From Paenibacillus taichungensis (lineage in GTDB: Bacteria; Bacillota; Bacilli; Paenibacillales; Paenibacillaceae), in contig NZ_JABMCC010000121.1 of NCBI RefSeq assembly GCF_013359905.1, positions 1,076,003 through 1,140,002 on the forward strand: a stretch of 64,000 nt of DNA, written 5' to 3'. A model generated the notes under the pieces. It was not told where the DNA came from and searched no databases. It saw only the letters and a program-made list of their open reading frames with translations. Of this stretch, positions 46,287-55,565 are shown piece after piece (position 1 is the stretch's first letter; every line of letters begins with the position of its first letter). The position numbers and the translations under genes are program-made.

Positions 46287-47483
46287 TTACGCACAAGTCT
46301 CGACTAGGCTGCATTTTACTTCTTCGCGGCGTTTGCGCAAGTAGGAAATACGGAAGAAGGTAGCAGCAGTTACAGCAGCCAGAATGACGCTCGTTGCGCC
46401 GATCCAACTGATGTAGCTCAGTGATGCCTGCTCGACGACAACACCGCCAAGACCAGCACCAGCGGCCATGCCAAGATGCAACACGGAGGTATTCATACTA
46501 AGCATAATGCCCGATGCCTCTGGAGCAAGTGACAATAAATAAAACTGCTGGGTAGGGCTCGAAGACCAAACGGTGAAAGACCAAAACATCAGAAGTGGGA
46601 ATACGATCAACGGCGATTGTCCATCTAGTGAGAGCAGAACTAGAGCCATGGTATTAAACAGCATTCCGATGACTAATGTGCGGGGAGCTCCCCATCTATC
46701 GGTGCTGTAACCGCCGAATTTAGAACCAAACAAGCTAGCGATACCGAAAGAGAAGAGTGCGATGCTTACGCTTTGCTCGCTTAATTTGGTTATGGTCAGC
46801 AAGTAGGGCGAAATATAGGTGTAAACAACAGAGTATCCACCAATCCACATGAAGGCGACAACCAACGCGATCGCAATTTCAGGTTTCTTCAACAGTGCAA
46901 ACTGTTTGCGAATCGGAACAGGCGCCTCGCCATTGGATTGGGGAATAGCAATAAGGATTAAGAACATGGCAAACAAACCTAGTAGACCGATAACGCCGAA
47001 AATGAGCTTCCAATCATAAACCGAAGCGGCGACTCTTCCAAGTGGAACTCCGATAATTAAGGAGGCACTGAAACCCATTATAAGAGTTGCAATCGCACTT
47101 CCTTGTTTGCCAGGTGCAGCGAGCTTGGCAGCAACCGTCAATGAGGTAACGAGAAACACGCCGGTACTAATTGCGAGAACAATACGCGATACGAGCAAGA
47201 ATGTAAAGCCGGGTAACGTGACGGCAATCAGGTTGCCTACTGCAAATACACCAAGCGCATAAAGGAGAAGTTTACGTCTCTCCATACGTGCAGTGACGGC
47301 TATGACGATCGGTGTGCCGAAGGCATAGGCCAGAGAAAAAACGGTAATCAGCTGACCTGCGACCGATACGGAGACACCTACATCTGCAGCCACCTTATCC
47401 AAAATCCCTGCAATAATATATTCGGATGTCCCAACTAGAAAGCTAATAATAGCCAGCATATAAATTTTCAATGCATTCGACAT
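46287..47483 (-). CDS. MFS transporter, DHA1 drug/sugar efflux type
   Basis: 398 residues, twelve membrane spans. Motif GTSEYIIAGILDKVAADVGVS in span 1, the loop 2-3 motif RMERRKLLL, and the antiporter motif C region GFSASLIIGVPLGRVAA in span 5. This is the AraJ/NepI/YtbD-like branch that exports drugs, sugars or nucleosides. GAGAGGAG before the ATG. Downstream of the ArsR gene on the same strand, with a matching operator in the spacer, so probably ArsR-controlled. Substrate unknown. Confidence 0.88.
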   Translation of the reverse strand: MSNALKIYMLAIISFLVGTSEYIIAGILDKVAADVGVSVSVAGQLITVFSLAYAFGTPIVIAVTARMERRKLLLYALGVFAVGNLIAVTLPGFTFLLVSRIVLAISTGVFLVTSLTVAAKLAAPGKQGSAIATLIMGFSASLIIGVPLGRVAASVYDWKLIFGVIGLLGLFAMFLILIAIPQSNGEAPVPIRKQFALLKKPEIAIALVVAFMWIGGYSVVYTYISPYLLTITKLSEQSVSIALFSFGIASLFGSKFGGYSTDRWGAPRTLVIGMLFNTMALVLLSLDGQSPLIVFPLLMFWSFTVWSSSPTQQFYLLSLAPEASGIMLSMNTSVLHLGMAAGAGLGGVVVEQASLSYISWIGATSVILAAVTAATFFRISYLRKRREEVKCSLVETCA

Positions 47484-47519
47484 ACTGGTAAAGCTCCTCT
47501 CTATACTTTAATGTTTTAT

Positions 47520-47539
47520 ATTTCTAGTTCTATAGAAAT
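47520..47539. promoter_or_regulatory. ArsR operator candidate upstream of the MFS gene
   Basis: ATTTCTA GTTCTA TAGAAAT, perfect 7-bp arms with a 6-base spacer, in the 71-base arsR-MFS spacer. Confidence 0.65.
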
Positions 47540-47554
47540 AATGTTCAAAAAAAA

Positions 47555-47836
47555 TTACTCCAGCAAATAAGGCGCATATTTCTGTGCCATTTCGCGGTTT
47601 ACGCTGTAGTAGATATACGTTCCTTCCTTGCGGAGGTTCAACAGTCCACAGTCTGTCAATTGCTTCAAGTGATGGGAAAGCGTTGAGCTGGCCACTGATT
47701 CCAGCTTAGACTCGATATCCGAGCAACACAAAGTTGTCTCCTCCGTAAGGAGTAAGGCAATTTTGATTCTCGTGGGTTCTCCGAGCGCTTTGTACACTTT
47801 AATAGCTTGACGCACATTCGCATTTTCTTCTACCAT
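47555..47836 (-). CDS. ArsR-family transcriptional regulator
   Basis: 93 residues, winged helix: KALGEPTRIKIALLL, helix-turn-helix VASSTLSHHLKQLTDCGLL and wing RKEGTYIYYSVN. A CC pair (TLCCSDIESKL) sits where metal-binding ArsR proteins have their cysteines, so metal or thiol sensing is possible. GGTGA about 8-9 bases before the ATG. Operators of the same form lie before it and before the MFS gene. Confidence 0.88.
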   Translation of the reverse strand: MVEENANVRQAIKVYKALGEPTRIKIALLLTEETTLCCSDIESKLESVASSTLSHHLKQLTDCGLLNLRKEGTYIYYSVNREMAQKYAPYLLE

Positions 47837-47866
47837 CGTAAATTCACCTTTTTTTTAAATGTAGTT

Positions 47867-47886
47867 ATTTCTATATCCGTAAAAAT
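47867..47886. promoter_or_regulatory. ArsR operator candidate upstream of the arsR gene
   Basis: ATTTCTA TATCCG TAAAAAT, the same 7-6-7 dyad as at 47520 with one arm mismatch; 31 bases before the gene. Confidence 0.6.
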
Positions 47887-47936
47887 AATGTAGCACACCT
47901 TTTTTTGAATGTAAACAGAGAATAAGACTGTGTAGT

Positions 47937-48366
47937 TATTTTAACAGATGAGTCGCTTGGGCTTTCCGTCAAAATAGCTACCACCTTGCCAGGCTCTCAT
48001 GCCAGGAACACCTGAAATCTGGTGCTTCCGGCTTCTTGGGTTCGCAGCCTGAATCAGCTCTCCCCGCAACATGATTAAACTTCGAGTTAAATAAGGATAG
48101 GATGGAATGTTTTATTTGAGACCGTTATGTAAAAGTAACTTGCGTTGTAGAATACGGTTGAAATTTTTGCCATACTTATGGCGACAATCGTAAAAGCTAT
48201 TTATAATTGAACGCTAGTATTCTGGAGGAAGCCACAATGTTAAAATAGTCATACAGAGCCGTTTATCAGGCATCATCCCTCATCAGTAAGTGGAATGAGT
48301 GACCCCAGAACGGACGATTAATTTAGTTTCCCGCTAACAGGCATAACAGTCACGGAGGATAAGAAA
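47937..48366. other. 430-base intergenic region, no gene recognised
   Basis: A GGAGGAAGCCACA followed by ATGTTAAAATAG (48238) makes a three-codon ORF with a good ribosome site, of doubtful meaning. No clear Fur box upstream of the AraC gene. Nothing else identified. Confidence 0.35.
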
Positions 48367-50013
48367 ATGAACAACTCGGAATGGGCAGAGTCCTATTTTC
48401 CAATATATACAGCAGACAGCATTCAATCATTATATAGTACGTCAACCATGCCGATACATAGAATCCATGAGAACTTGACCGTTCTATTGGCTGTTTCGAG
48501 TGGTAAGGGCTCACTTCATCTCGACGATCACATCTACGAACTCACCGATGGGATAGTAATCCTTGTTCCGGCGAAGAGTGATGTTGTAATACAGGGGAAT
48601 CAGATGCATCCTCTTCATATATTCACGCTATCCATCAGCACACAAGAACAGAAGAGATCACTGCCCGTGCAAGCCATGGGGCGGTCCAGTGTGCTTGCGT
48701 CAGGAACCCTTATTGAGTTCTATGAACCAACGATTGCAGCTCAGCTTGAGGAGCTCTATATGTATCGTTTACCTGGCAATGAAGTCAGGCATATGCGTAA
48801 CCAGATTCTGTTTCATCAAGTACTGATGAGTCTTTTGGAACGAATGGAAGCAAAATATATTGCGAGTGAGCAACCGTCTATGGAACGCAGCATCGTATTT
48901 ATGGAGAACCATTTTAGTGAGAAAATAACAACCGAAGGACTTTCCGAAATTGCGGGGGTCAGTCGATCTCACTACTCCACTCTTTTTAAGCAGCTAACTG
49001 GATTCGCACCGAATGAGTATCTCTCACGCTTGCGTGTTCACCGTGCCAAAGAGTTATTGATTGGCGGGTCCGCTTCACTTCGTGAGATCGCGCTGAAGGT
49101 TGGATATAAAGATGAATTCTATCTTAGTCGTCGTTTCAAGCAGCAAACAGGAGAGAGTCCATCAGGTTACACACGTCGCAGACCTTCTCAACGAGTGGCT
49201 GTGTGGTGTGCACCTTATGCAAGCCATCTAATGTTACTTGGATTGGAACCAGCGGTAGTCATCTCGGAAAGCAGCGAATATGTAAGCACAGAGGGAGTTA
49301 GCCCACCTCAAACGATACGTTTTATCCATTCTGACAGTTCACCTGAACAAATAAAGTCCGTATTGCTAGATGCTAATATTGAGCTCATCATTGCAGCAAA
49401 TCAGCATCTACATATGAACGGATTAAGTTCTGAACGTCTGAGATCCATCGCTCCTATTGTTGAAATTGCGTGGATGGAGCTTGGGTGGAAAGAACATCTG
49501 CGGTTTATCGCACAGGCGATTCAAAGATTGGAGAAGGCAGAACAATGGCTGGCAGACTTTGAAAGGGAAGAACAGCAGGCACGTGAAGCCATTCAAACAA
49601 GCCCGATTGTGAATGAGACACTGACCATTCTCGTCATAAAACCGGATACCTTACAAATATATGGAATTAGAAATGTCGGATATGTGATGTATCAATCGCT
49701 CGGATTACGACCTTCGGCCAAGATTGCCCAGGAAATAGAGAGGTTTGGCGACCAATTTCATTCGGTTACTATCCAACTTTCGCAACTTCAGGATTACGAG
49801 GGCACTCGTATGCTCGTCATTGTTTTTCCAGATGAAAAAGGGTCAAAGGCTCATTCAGAAGGTATATTTAACTCGGAATACTGGAAAGGGCTTGAGGCAG
49901 TGAAGCGAAATCGGATCTATCATCTGGAGCAGGAAGAGTGGATACCCTACAATCCGGTTTCCATTCGTTTGCAGCTCGGACGGGCTGTATCCTTATGGAC
50001 TGCCATCCAATAA
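48367..50013 (+). CDS. AraC-type activator with siderophore-binding-like C-terminal domain (Btr-like)
   Basis: 548 residues. N-terminal cupin-like sensor (about 1-150), AraC helix-turn-helix pair (about 170-273; LSEIAGVSRSHYSTLFKQLTGF and LREIALKVGYKDEFYLSRRFKQ), and a C-terminal domain (about 275-548) resembling periplasmic iron-siderophore-binding proteins. This three-part build is that of Bacillus Btr, which senses Fe-bacillibactin and activates feuABC. The next three genes are a matching uptake operon, which supports the same role. Sequence does not show which siderophore is bound. Confidence 0.85.
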   Translation: MNNSEWAESYFPIYTADSIQSLYSTSTMPIHRIHENLTVLLAVSSGKGSLHLDDHIYELTDGIVILVPAKSDVVIQGNQMHPLHIFTLSISTQEQKRSLPVQAMGRSSVLASGTLIEFYEPTIAAQLEELYMYRLPGNEVRHMRNQILFHQVLMSLLERMEAKYIASEQPSMERSIVFMENHFSEKITTEGLSEIAGVSRSHYSTLFKQLTGFAPNEYLSRLRVHRAKELLIGGSASLREIALKVGYKDEFYLSRRFKQQTGESPSGYTRRRPSQRVAVWCAPYASHLMLLGLEPAVVISESSEYVSTEGVSPPQTIRFIHSDSSPEQIKSVLLDANIELIIAANQHLHMNGLSSERLRSIAPIVEIAWMELGWKEHLRFIAQAIQRLEKAEQWLADFEREEQQAREAIQTSPIVNETLTILVIKPDTLQIYGIRNVGYVMYQSLGLRPSAKIAQEIERFGDQFHSVTIQLSQLQDYEGTRMLVIVFPDEKGSKAHSEGIFNSEYWKGLEAVKRNRIYHLEQEEWIPYNPVSIRLQLGRAVSLWTAIQ

Positions 50014-50082
50014 TCCAAAGGTTTTCTCAAACAAAAAGGCATGGTTAGGTTCATCCTGCATGCCTATAATTAGCTATTGTAA

Positions 50083-50097
50083 TGAGAATGATTTTCA
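50083..50097 (+). promoter_or_regulatory. Fur box upstream of the siderophore uptake operon
   Basis: TGAGAAT G ATTTTCA, a 7-1-7 site with two mismatches to TGATAATNATTATCA, 32 bases before the binding-protein start. Confidence 0.75.
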
Positions 50098-50128
50098 TAT
50101 TCAAAGAGAAAAGGGAGAGAGTCATCTA

Positions 50129-51103
50129 ATGAGAAAGCTTTTTGTTCCATTTATATTAGTTCTGGTTTTATTGCTTAGCGCTTGTGGAAGCAACTCAGCC
50201 AAAGATACAACGGAGAATGCAACTACATCCAACGAATCCAATTCTTCGAACACGGATTCAGCAGGTTCTTCATCCGAGTCAGATTCGGGCACGTTCACTT
50301 ATCAATCGGAGACAGGTCCTGTGGAAGTTCCCTCCCACCCGCAACGTGTGGTTGTGCTGACCCGATTCCTGACAGGAAACGTGATGGCACTGGATGTACC
50401 GCTGGTCGGTGTGGATGAAATGTCCAAGGAGAACCCAAATTTCAAAGATAAACTAGCGAATACAGAGGCGGTTACCGATGAAAGTCTGGAGAAAATTATT
50501 GAATTGAACCCAGATCTAATTATCGGCCTGTCTGATATCAAGAACGTAGACAAGCTGAAGCAAATTGCTCCAACAGTCACCTATACATATGGTAAGGTGG
50601 ACTTCCTCAAGCAACAACTGGAGATCGGAAAACTTGTGAACAAAGAAAAAGAAGCACAGGCTTGGGTTGAAGATTTTGACGCTCGAAGCAAAAAAGTAGG
50701 GGAAGAAATCAAAGCTAAAATTGGCGCAAATGCGACTGTATCCGTTATTGAAACGTTCAATAAACAACTTTATGTTTATGGCGAGAAATTCGGACGTGGA
50801 ACGGAAATACTGTATGATCAATTCGGTTTAGGCATGCCAGATAAGGTCAAGGAAGCTACCAAGAAAGACGGATTCTTTGCTGTATCGAACGAAGTACTGA
50901 AAGACTACATGGGAGACTATGTAATATTCAGTAAAAATGCCGATGAGGACAATTCGTTCCAAAATACCGAAACATACAAAAATATTGATGCGGTGAAAAA
51001 TAATCGAGTATTCGAAGCGGATGCCAAGGCATTTTACTTCAATGATCCACTGAGCATGGAATACCAGCTGGAATTCTTTATCGAACATTTTCTTGGCAAG
51101 TAA
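50129..51103 (+). CDS. Iron-siderophore ABC transporter substrate-binding lipoprotein
   Basis: 324 residues. Signal peptide with lipobox LLLSACG (Cys at about 19), a Ser/Asn/Thr-rich linker (about 22-55), then the class III binding-protein fold: TFTYQSETGPVEVPSHPQRVVVL, LNPDLIIGLSDI, and the C-terminal YQLEFFIEHFLG. Lipid-anchored on the outer face. AAGGGAGAGA before the ATG; the frame runs 23 codons further up through the Fur box and is not used. Belongs to the FeuA/FhuD/YfiY group; specificity not predictable. Confidence 0.9.
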   Translation: MRKLFVPFILVLVLLLSACGSNSAKDTTENATTSNESNSSNTDSAGSSSESDSGTFTYQSETGPVEVPSHPQRVVVLTRFLTGNVMALDVPLVGVDEMSKENPNFKDKLANTEAVTDESLEKIIELNPDLIIGLSDIKNVDKLKQIAPTVTYTYGKVDFLKQQLEIGKLVNKEKEAQAWVEDFDARSKKVGEEIKAKIGANATVSVIETFNKQLYVYGEKFGRGTEILYDQFGLGMPDKVKEATKKDGFFAVSNEVLKDYMGDYVIFSKNADEDNSFQNTETYKNIDAVKNNRVFEADAKAFYFNDPLSMEYQLEFFIEHFLGK

Positions 51104-51115
51104 ACCTTGAACGCG

Positions 51116-52123
51116 ATGAAAAATAAACAACTTCCTTTTCGGTTTGCAACCAAGCTGCTGGGTAGTGTACTCGTACTTATCGTGTGTTTCATCATCGCCA
51201 TGATGTTTGGCGCAGAAGAAACGACATTTCGCAATCTGTGGCTGACCCTGACCTCTGCGACGAAGAACGATAATATTCTTATTCTTCGAGAGATCAGACT
51301 TCCACGGGAACTCGCTGCCATGCTGATTGGAGCGGCTCTCGCCGTCTCCGGAGGCATCATGCAAGGAATTACTCGCAATCCGCTGGCTGATCCTGGACTG
51401 CTTGGTCTGACTTCAGGGGCCAATATGGCACTCGCCCTGGCTTTTGTTTTCATGCCATCACTCGGATATTTTGGAATTATGGTTGCTTGTTTTGTTGGTG
51501 CTGCACTTGGAGCAGCTTTGGTTATTGTGCTTGGCTCGATGCGGAGGGGCAGCTTATCCCCTATCCGGGTAGTGCTAGCTGGGGCAGCGGTATCCGCTTT
51601 TATGTATGCCATCTCGGATGGTATCAGTATCTTTTTCAAAATTTCCAAGGATGTATCCATGTGGACTTCGGGAGGACTCATCGGAACGACATGGGGGCAG
51701 ATTCAAGCTATTGCGCCTGTCATACTGATTGGTTTAGCTGTAGTTCCGTTTCTTTCCAACCAGATCAACATTCTTAGCTTGAGCGATGAAGTGGCGACTG
51801 GACTGGGGCAGAAGCTTGTACTCGTCAAAACTGTTCTGTTCCTGCTGGTCATCGTGCTTACCGGAGCGTCGGTTGCATTGATCGGAAATATGGCCTTTGT
51901 CGGCTTAATGATCCCGCATATTGTCCGTAAATTGGTAGGCACGGACTATCGGTATATTATACCCGTATCCATTTTTGCCGGAGCATCGTTTATGCTGCTT
52001 GCCGAAACACTGGGTCGAACGATAAATGCACCTTACGAAACACCGGTGGTCGCCATTGCTTCCATGCTTGGTTTACCTTTCTTCCTGTTCGTTGTGCGTA
52101 GAGGGGGCAAAGCATTCTCATGA
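51116..52123 (+). CDS. Iron-siderophore ABC transporter permease (FecCD family), first subunit
   Basis: About 335 residues with nine to ten spans. FecCD signatures LPRELAAMLIGAALAVSGGIMQGITRNPLADPGLLG and GNMAFVGLMIPHIVRKLVG. Starts 12 bases after the lipoprotein gene; TTG at 51107 is an alternative and neither has a good ribosome site, so coupling is likely. Stop overlaps the second permease as ATGA. Confidence 0.9.
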   Translation: MKNKQLPFRFATKLLGSVLVLIVCFIIAMMFGAEETTFRNLWLTLTSATKNDNILILREIRLPRELAAMLIGAALAVSGGIMQGITRNPLADPGLLGLTSGANMALALAFVFMPSLGYFGIMVACFVGAALGAALVIVLGSMRRGSLSPIRVVLAGAAVSAFMYAISDGISIFFKISKDVSMWTSGGLIGTTWGQIQAIAPVILIGLAVVPFLSNQINILSLSDEVATGLGQKLVLVKTVLFLLVIVLTGASVALIGNMAFVGLMIPHIVRKLVGTDYRYIIPVSIFAGASFMLLAETLGRTINAPYETPVVAIASMLGLPFFLFVVRRGGKAFS

Positions 52124-53127
52124 CAATGTCTGCGCGAATTCGCAAGCAACGAATGATTCTGCTCGTGTGTTTGCTGCTGATCCTCATCACAGCTGTGGTA
52201 GGTATGAGCTGGGGTTATTCCTCGTTGTCTTTCAAAAGGGTAATTCCGGTGTTATTTGGCCAAGGCACATTCAAAGAAGACTTTGTTCTGTTTTCGGTCC
52301 GATTACCTCGAATTTTTATTACATTACTAGCTGGTATGGCGCTTGCGCTGTCAGGCTCTATTTTGCAAAGTATTACGCGTAATGATTTGGCCGATCCAGG
52401 CATCATCGGAATCAATTCAGGTGCAGGTGTTGCTGTTGCGATCTTCTTTCTGTATTTCCCGATTGAAGCGGGCACGTTCGTTTATATGTTGCCGTTAGCT
52501 GCTTTTATCGGTGCATTACTGACTGCGGCGCTCATCTATCTGTTCTCCTATAGTCGGACCAAGGGACTTGATCCCATAAAAATGGTGCTGGTCGGGGTTG
52601 GATTCTCGATGGCGCTGTCAGGCATCATGATCGTCATTATCTCTTCCGCGGAGCGTTCCAAGGTCGACTTTATTGCCAAATGGATATCCGGAAACATATG
52701 GGGGGCAGACTGGCCATTCATATGGGCTTTGCTGCCTTGGCTGATTGTGTTAATCCCGCTTACTTTGTTCAGAACCAGACGGCTTGATCTGATGGGGCTG
52801 AACGAAGAAACAGCGATCGGAGTGGGTTTGAAGCTTGAGCGGGAACGCTTGGTACTCATGGTGATTGCTGTTGCAGCCGCCGCATCTGCTGTATCGGTTA
52901 CGGGAGGGATCGCGTTTATCGGTTTGATGGCTCCACACATCGCCAAAGCGCTGGTCGGTCCACGTAATTCGTTATTTATTCCTGTTGCCGTTCTGCTTGG
53001 AGGCTGGCTTCTATTAATTGCCGATACGGTTGGGCGCAACCTGGTTGACCCTGATGGAATTGCAGCTGGAATTATGGTCTCCCTAATCGGTGTGCCGTAT
53101 TTTGTCTATTTATTATTGAAGAAATAA
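52120..53127 (+). CDS. Iron-siderophore ABC transporter permease (FecCD family), second subunit
   Basis: 335 residues, FecCD family: LPRIFITLLAGMALALSGSILQ, ITRNDLADPGIIGINSGAG, GGIAFIGLMAPHIAKALVG. Pairs with the first permease. No ATP-binding subunit follows; as with Bacillus feuABC, a shared ATPase elsewhere would be needed. Confidence 0.92.
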   Translation: MTMSARIRKQRMILLVCLLLILITAVVGMSWGYSSLSFKRVIPVLFGQGTFKEDFVLFSVRLPRIFITLLAGMALALSGSILQSITRNDLADPGIIGINSGAGVAVAIFFLYFPIEAGTFVYMLPLAAFIGALLTAALIYLFSYSRTKGLDPIKMVLVGVGFSMALSGIMIVIISSAERSKVDFIAKWISGNIWGADWPFIWALLPWLIVLIPLTLFRTRRLDLMGLNEETAIGVGLKLERERLVLMVIAVAAAASAVSVTGGIAFIGLMAPHIAKALVGPRNSLFIPVAVLLGGWLLLIADTVGRNLVDPDGIAAGIMVSLIGVPYFVYLLLKK

Positions 53128-53318
53128 TCTAAAAAAGTTTTAGACTAATTCAATACTTAGCTAATCAGGCTATCTTTTTGTCGTCAAGACAAGGGATGGC
53201 CTTTGTTTGTAGTTTTGACGGTGGAGGGTGAACTCAGGCAACCCAATATGACTTGATTTGTGTGATAAGATAAAATAGGCACAGTTTAAACCGATTCTAA
53301 AAGATAGGTGGAATTACC

Positions 53319-54134
53319 ATGACAGATGTGGGCCAATTAGCTTCAATATTTGCAGATCATTCTTATAAAATAGATGGAATCAATCGATTGGTTTTGCAAC
53401 CCAAAAGTATATTGCGTGAATTCAGAACATTAAATCATGGATTTCTTTTTGTGGTACGGGGAGAAGCCAGTATGTCAGTAGATGGAACGTTATACGAGTT
53501 ACAGCCCGGGTCTGTTTTTCATGCAGCACCTGGCATGCAGCTGGACTCACAAGTGAAAGGCCATTCGGAGTATGAATATTATTTACTGTTTTATAGTTTT
53601 GACCAATTGGAAAAGGGCGACAGTGTTCAGGAATGCGACTCTCATTTCAAATTGGAATCCGGTGCCAATCCAAGGGTTGTTGAATTACTGGTCATGCTGC
53701 AGGAACAATTGCACTCGCAAGGGGGAATTGGCAAACTGCGAGTCAAAGAATTATTTTTGAGCATCATGGTTCAGGTTTTTACAGGCTGCAGTCAACGGGA
53801 AAGTGGAACTTCGCCGAGTGAAAAGGTGATTGAGCAAGCCATCTCTTATATACATGGACATTACATGAATCTGCTGACACTGGATGAGCTAGCAGAGTTA
53901 CATGGTATGAGTTCAAAGCGTTTCTCATACTTTTTTCACAAATACACGGGATTCCGCCCAATTGACTATGTCATCCATTATCGCATGGAGAGGGCAGGGG
54001 AGCTGCTGAAATCAGGTAGTTATTTGATTCGCGATGTTGCGATCAGTGTTGGTTATACCAATCCGCTCTATTTCAGTCGAATTTTTAAAAGTAAATTTGG
54101 TGTTTCTCCTTCGGAGTACATGCATCTTGATTAA
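53319..54134 (+). CDS. AraC-family transcriptional regulator
   Basis: 271 residues: N-terminal cupin sensor (about 20-95; FLFVVRGEASMSVDGTLYELQPGSVF) and C-terminal AraC pair (about 168-270; LDELAELHGMSSKRFSYFFHKYTGF and IRDVAISVGYTNPLYFSRIFKSKFG). It lies between the siderophore operon and a Fur-boxed reductase, so an iron-related role is possible but not shown. GGTGGAA before the ATG. Confidence 0.88.
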   Translation: MTDVGQLASIFADHSYKIDGINRLVLQPKSILREFRTLNHGFLFVVRGEASMSVDGTLYELQPGSVFHAAPGMQLDSQVKGHSEYEYYLLFYSFDQLEKGDSVQECDSHFKLESGANPRVVELLVMLQEQLHSQGGIGKLRVKELFLSIMVQVFTGCSQRESGTSPSEKVIEQAISYIHGHYMNLLTLDELAELHGMSSKRFSYFFHKYTGFRPIDYVIHYRMERAGELLKSGSYLIRDVAISVGYTNPLYFSRIFKSKFGVSPSEYMHLD

Positions 54135-54214
54135 GCCTCCATTAGACAATAGTACATCCCAAATTGGTGATTTGTGCATTCGCATTTTCAATGATCCTTG
54201 CTATAGTATTAAAT

Positions 54215-54233
54215 GATAATGAGAATCATTATT
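54215..54233 (+). promoter_or_regulatory. Fur box upstream of the ferredoxin-NADP reductase
   Basis: GATAATGAGAATCATTATT agrees with the 19-base Fur consensus at 17 positions. Confidence 0.85.
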
Positions 54234-54258
54234 ATAAAAGGTTGGAAGGTTGACTGAG

Positions 54259-54324
54259 ATGAATACAATAAAAGCTCTTTTTTCTCTCGATGCGTCCTCG
54301 GTCGTTCTAACCATGCAGGAATAA
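54259..54324 (+). CDS. Small ORF (21 aa) between Fur box and reductase
   Basis: Reads MNTIKALFSLDASSVVLTMQ then E and stop. A GGTTGGAAGG purine tract lies 10-15 bases upstream. It ends one base before a TTG that opens the reductase frame. It may be a leader peptide or a chance frame; no family known. Confidence 0.35.
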   Translation: MNTIKALFSLDASSVVLTMQE

Positions 54325-54370
54325 ATTGAAGAATGTTGGACAAACCAATTCGGAAATGAGGGTATTCAAG

Positions 54371-55420
54371 ATGAAAGATCATGAAGTGTTTGATGTAACG
54401 ATTATTGGTGGTGGGCCTGCCGGATTATTTTCAGCTTTTTATAGCGGTTTGCGTGAAATGAAAACCAAAATCATTGAATTTCAGCCCTATCTAGGCGGTA
54501 AGGTGCATGTGTATCCTGAAAAAATGATCTGGGATATAGGGGGATTACAACCCGTTCCGGGCGCACAACTAATCGAACAAATGGTCAATCAGGGGCTGAC
54601 TTTCCAGCCAGAGGTTGTTCTTGGAGAAAAGGTCACCTCCATATCCAAGGATGAGCAAGGACACTTCGTACTGCACACCGCTTCTGAGGAAAAACATTAC
54701 TCCAAAACTGTGATTTTAGCTATTGGTGGAGGAATTCTGAAGCCGATTAAACTGGAAATTGAAGGTGCAGAACGTTTCGAGGTTACGAACTTACATTATA
54801 CAGTCAAATCACTGTCCCGTTTCAAGGACAAAACGGTTCTGATCTCGGGTGGTGGTAATGCGGCGATTGATTGGGCAAACGAGCTTGCCCTTATTGCCAA
54901 ACAAGTCTATTTAACGTATCGGAAAGATACGCTGAAAGGCCATGAAGCTGAAATATCACGTCTTGAGAACAGTTCAGTCGTATGCCTGCTTAATACAACG
55001 ATTGAGAAGCTGATCGCTACAGACGATCATCAACAGATTGAGACAGTTGTGCTGAAACGTAATGAGGACGGAGCTTCATTGGAGCTGGCCGTGGATGAGG
55101 TCATCATTAACTACGGTTATGAGCGGGACAAGGAATTGCTGGTGAATAGTCATATTAAAATTGATATGAAGGATCATTGGATCGCAGGCACACCAGTCAG
55201 CGAAACATCTGTTCCGGGCATTTTTGCTGCCGGAGATATTTTGCATCATGAAGGGAAGCTTCTTTTGATCGCAGGAGCGTTCCAGGACGCAGCCAATGCC
55301 GTGAACAAAGCCAAACTATACGTAACACCCGAAGCCAATACACATGGAATGGTTTCCTCACACAATGACTTGTTCACGCAGAAAAACCGTGAGCTGATGA
55401 AGCATCTATACACCAAATAA
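54371..55420 (+). CDS. Ferredoxin/flavodoxin-NADP+ reductase (YcgT/YumC type)
   Basis: 349 residues, thioredoxin-reductase-like flavoprotein without the redox CxxC. FAD site DVTIIGGGPAGLFSAFYSGL, NADP site TVLISGGGNAAIDWANELA, C-terminal FAD contact VPGIFAAGDI. Supplies electrons to ferredoxin or flavodoxin; under Fur control it may serve iron release from siderophores (inference). GAGGG 8 bases before ATG 54371; the frame extends to a TTG at 54326. Confidence 0.9.
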   Translation: MKDHEVFDVTIIGGGPAGLFSAFYSGLREMKTKIIEFQPYLGGKVHVYPEKMIWDIGGLQPVPGAQLIEQMVNQGLTFQPEVVLGEKVTSISKDEQGHFVLHTASEEKHYSKTVILAIGGGILKPIKLEIEGAERFEVTNLHYTVKSLSRFKDKTVLISGGGNAAIDWANELALIAKQVYLTYRKDTLKGHEAEISRLENSSVVCLLNTTIEKLIATDDHQQIETVVLKRNEDGASLELAVDEVIINYGYERDKELLVNSHIKIDMKDHWIAGTPVSETSVPGIFAAGDILHHEGKLLLIAGAFQDAANAVNKAKLYVTPEANTHGMVSSHNDLFTQKNRELMKHLYTK

Positions 55421-55469
55421 AATACACAAACTAAAATGGTCATCATAAAAATCTTCGTTCAATATCAAA

Positions 55470-55513
55470 AAAGCCGCTCACCGTCAGCATGACGAGGAGC
55501 GGTTTCTTTTTCA
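55470..55513. terminator. Bidirectional terminator (reductase / monooxygenase)
   Basis: AAGCCGCTC ACC GTCA GCA TGAC GAG GAGCGGTTT with A and T runs on each side. Confidence 0.85.
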
Positions 55514-55565
55514 CAAGCCGACGATCTCGTCGGTCTGCTTAATTAATTAGTGTAAGGCTCATGTT

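Noticed and set aside
48238..48249. Three-codon ORF with good ribosome site
   Set aside because: Too short to support; probably chance.
53155..53182. Terminator after the second FecCD permease gene
   Set aside because: Only a 4-base TAGC/GCTA stem before the T run, so left out of the feature list.
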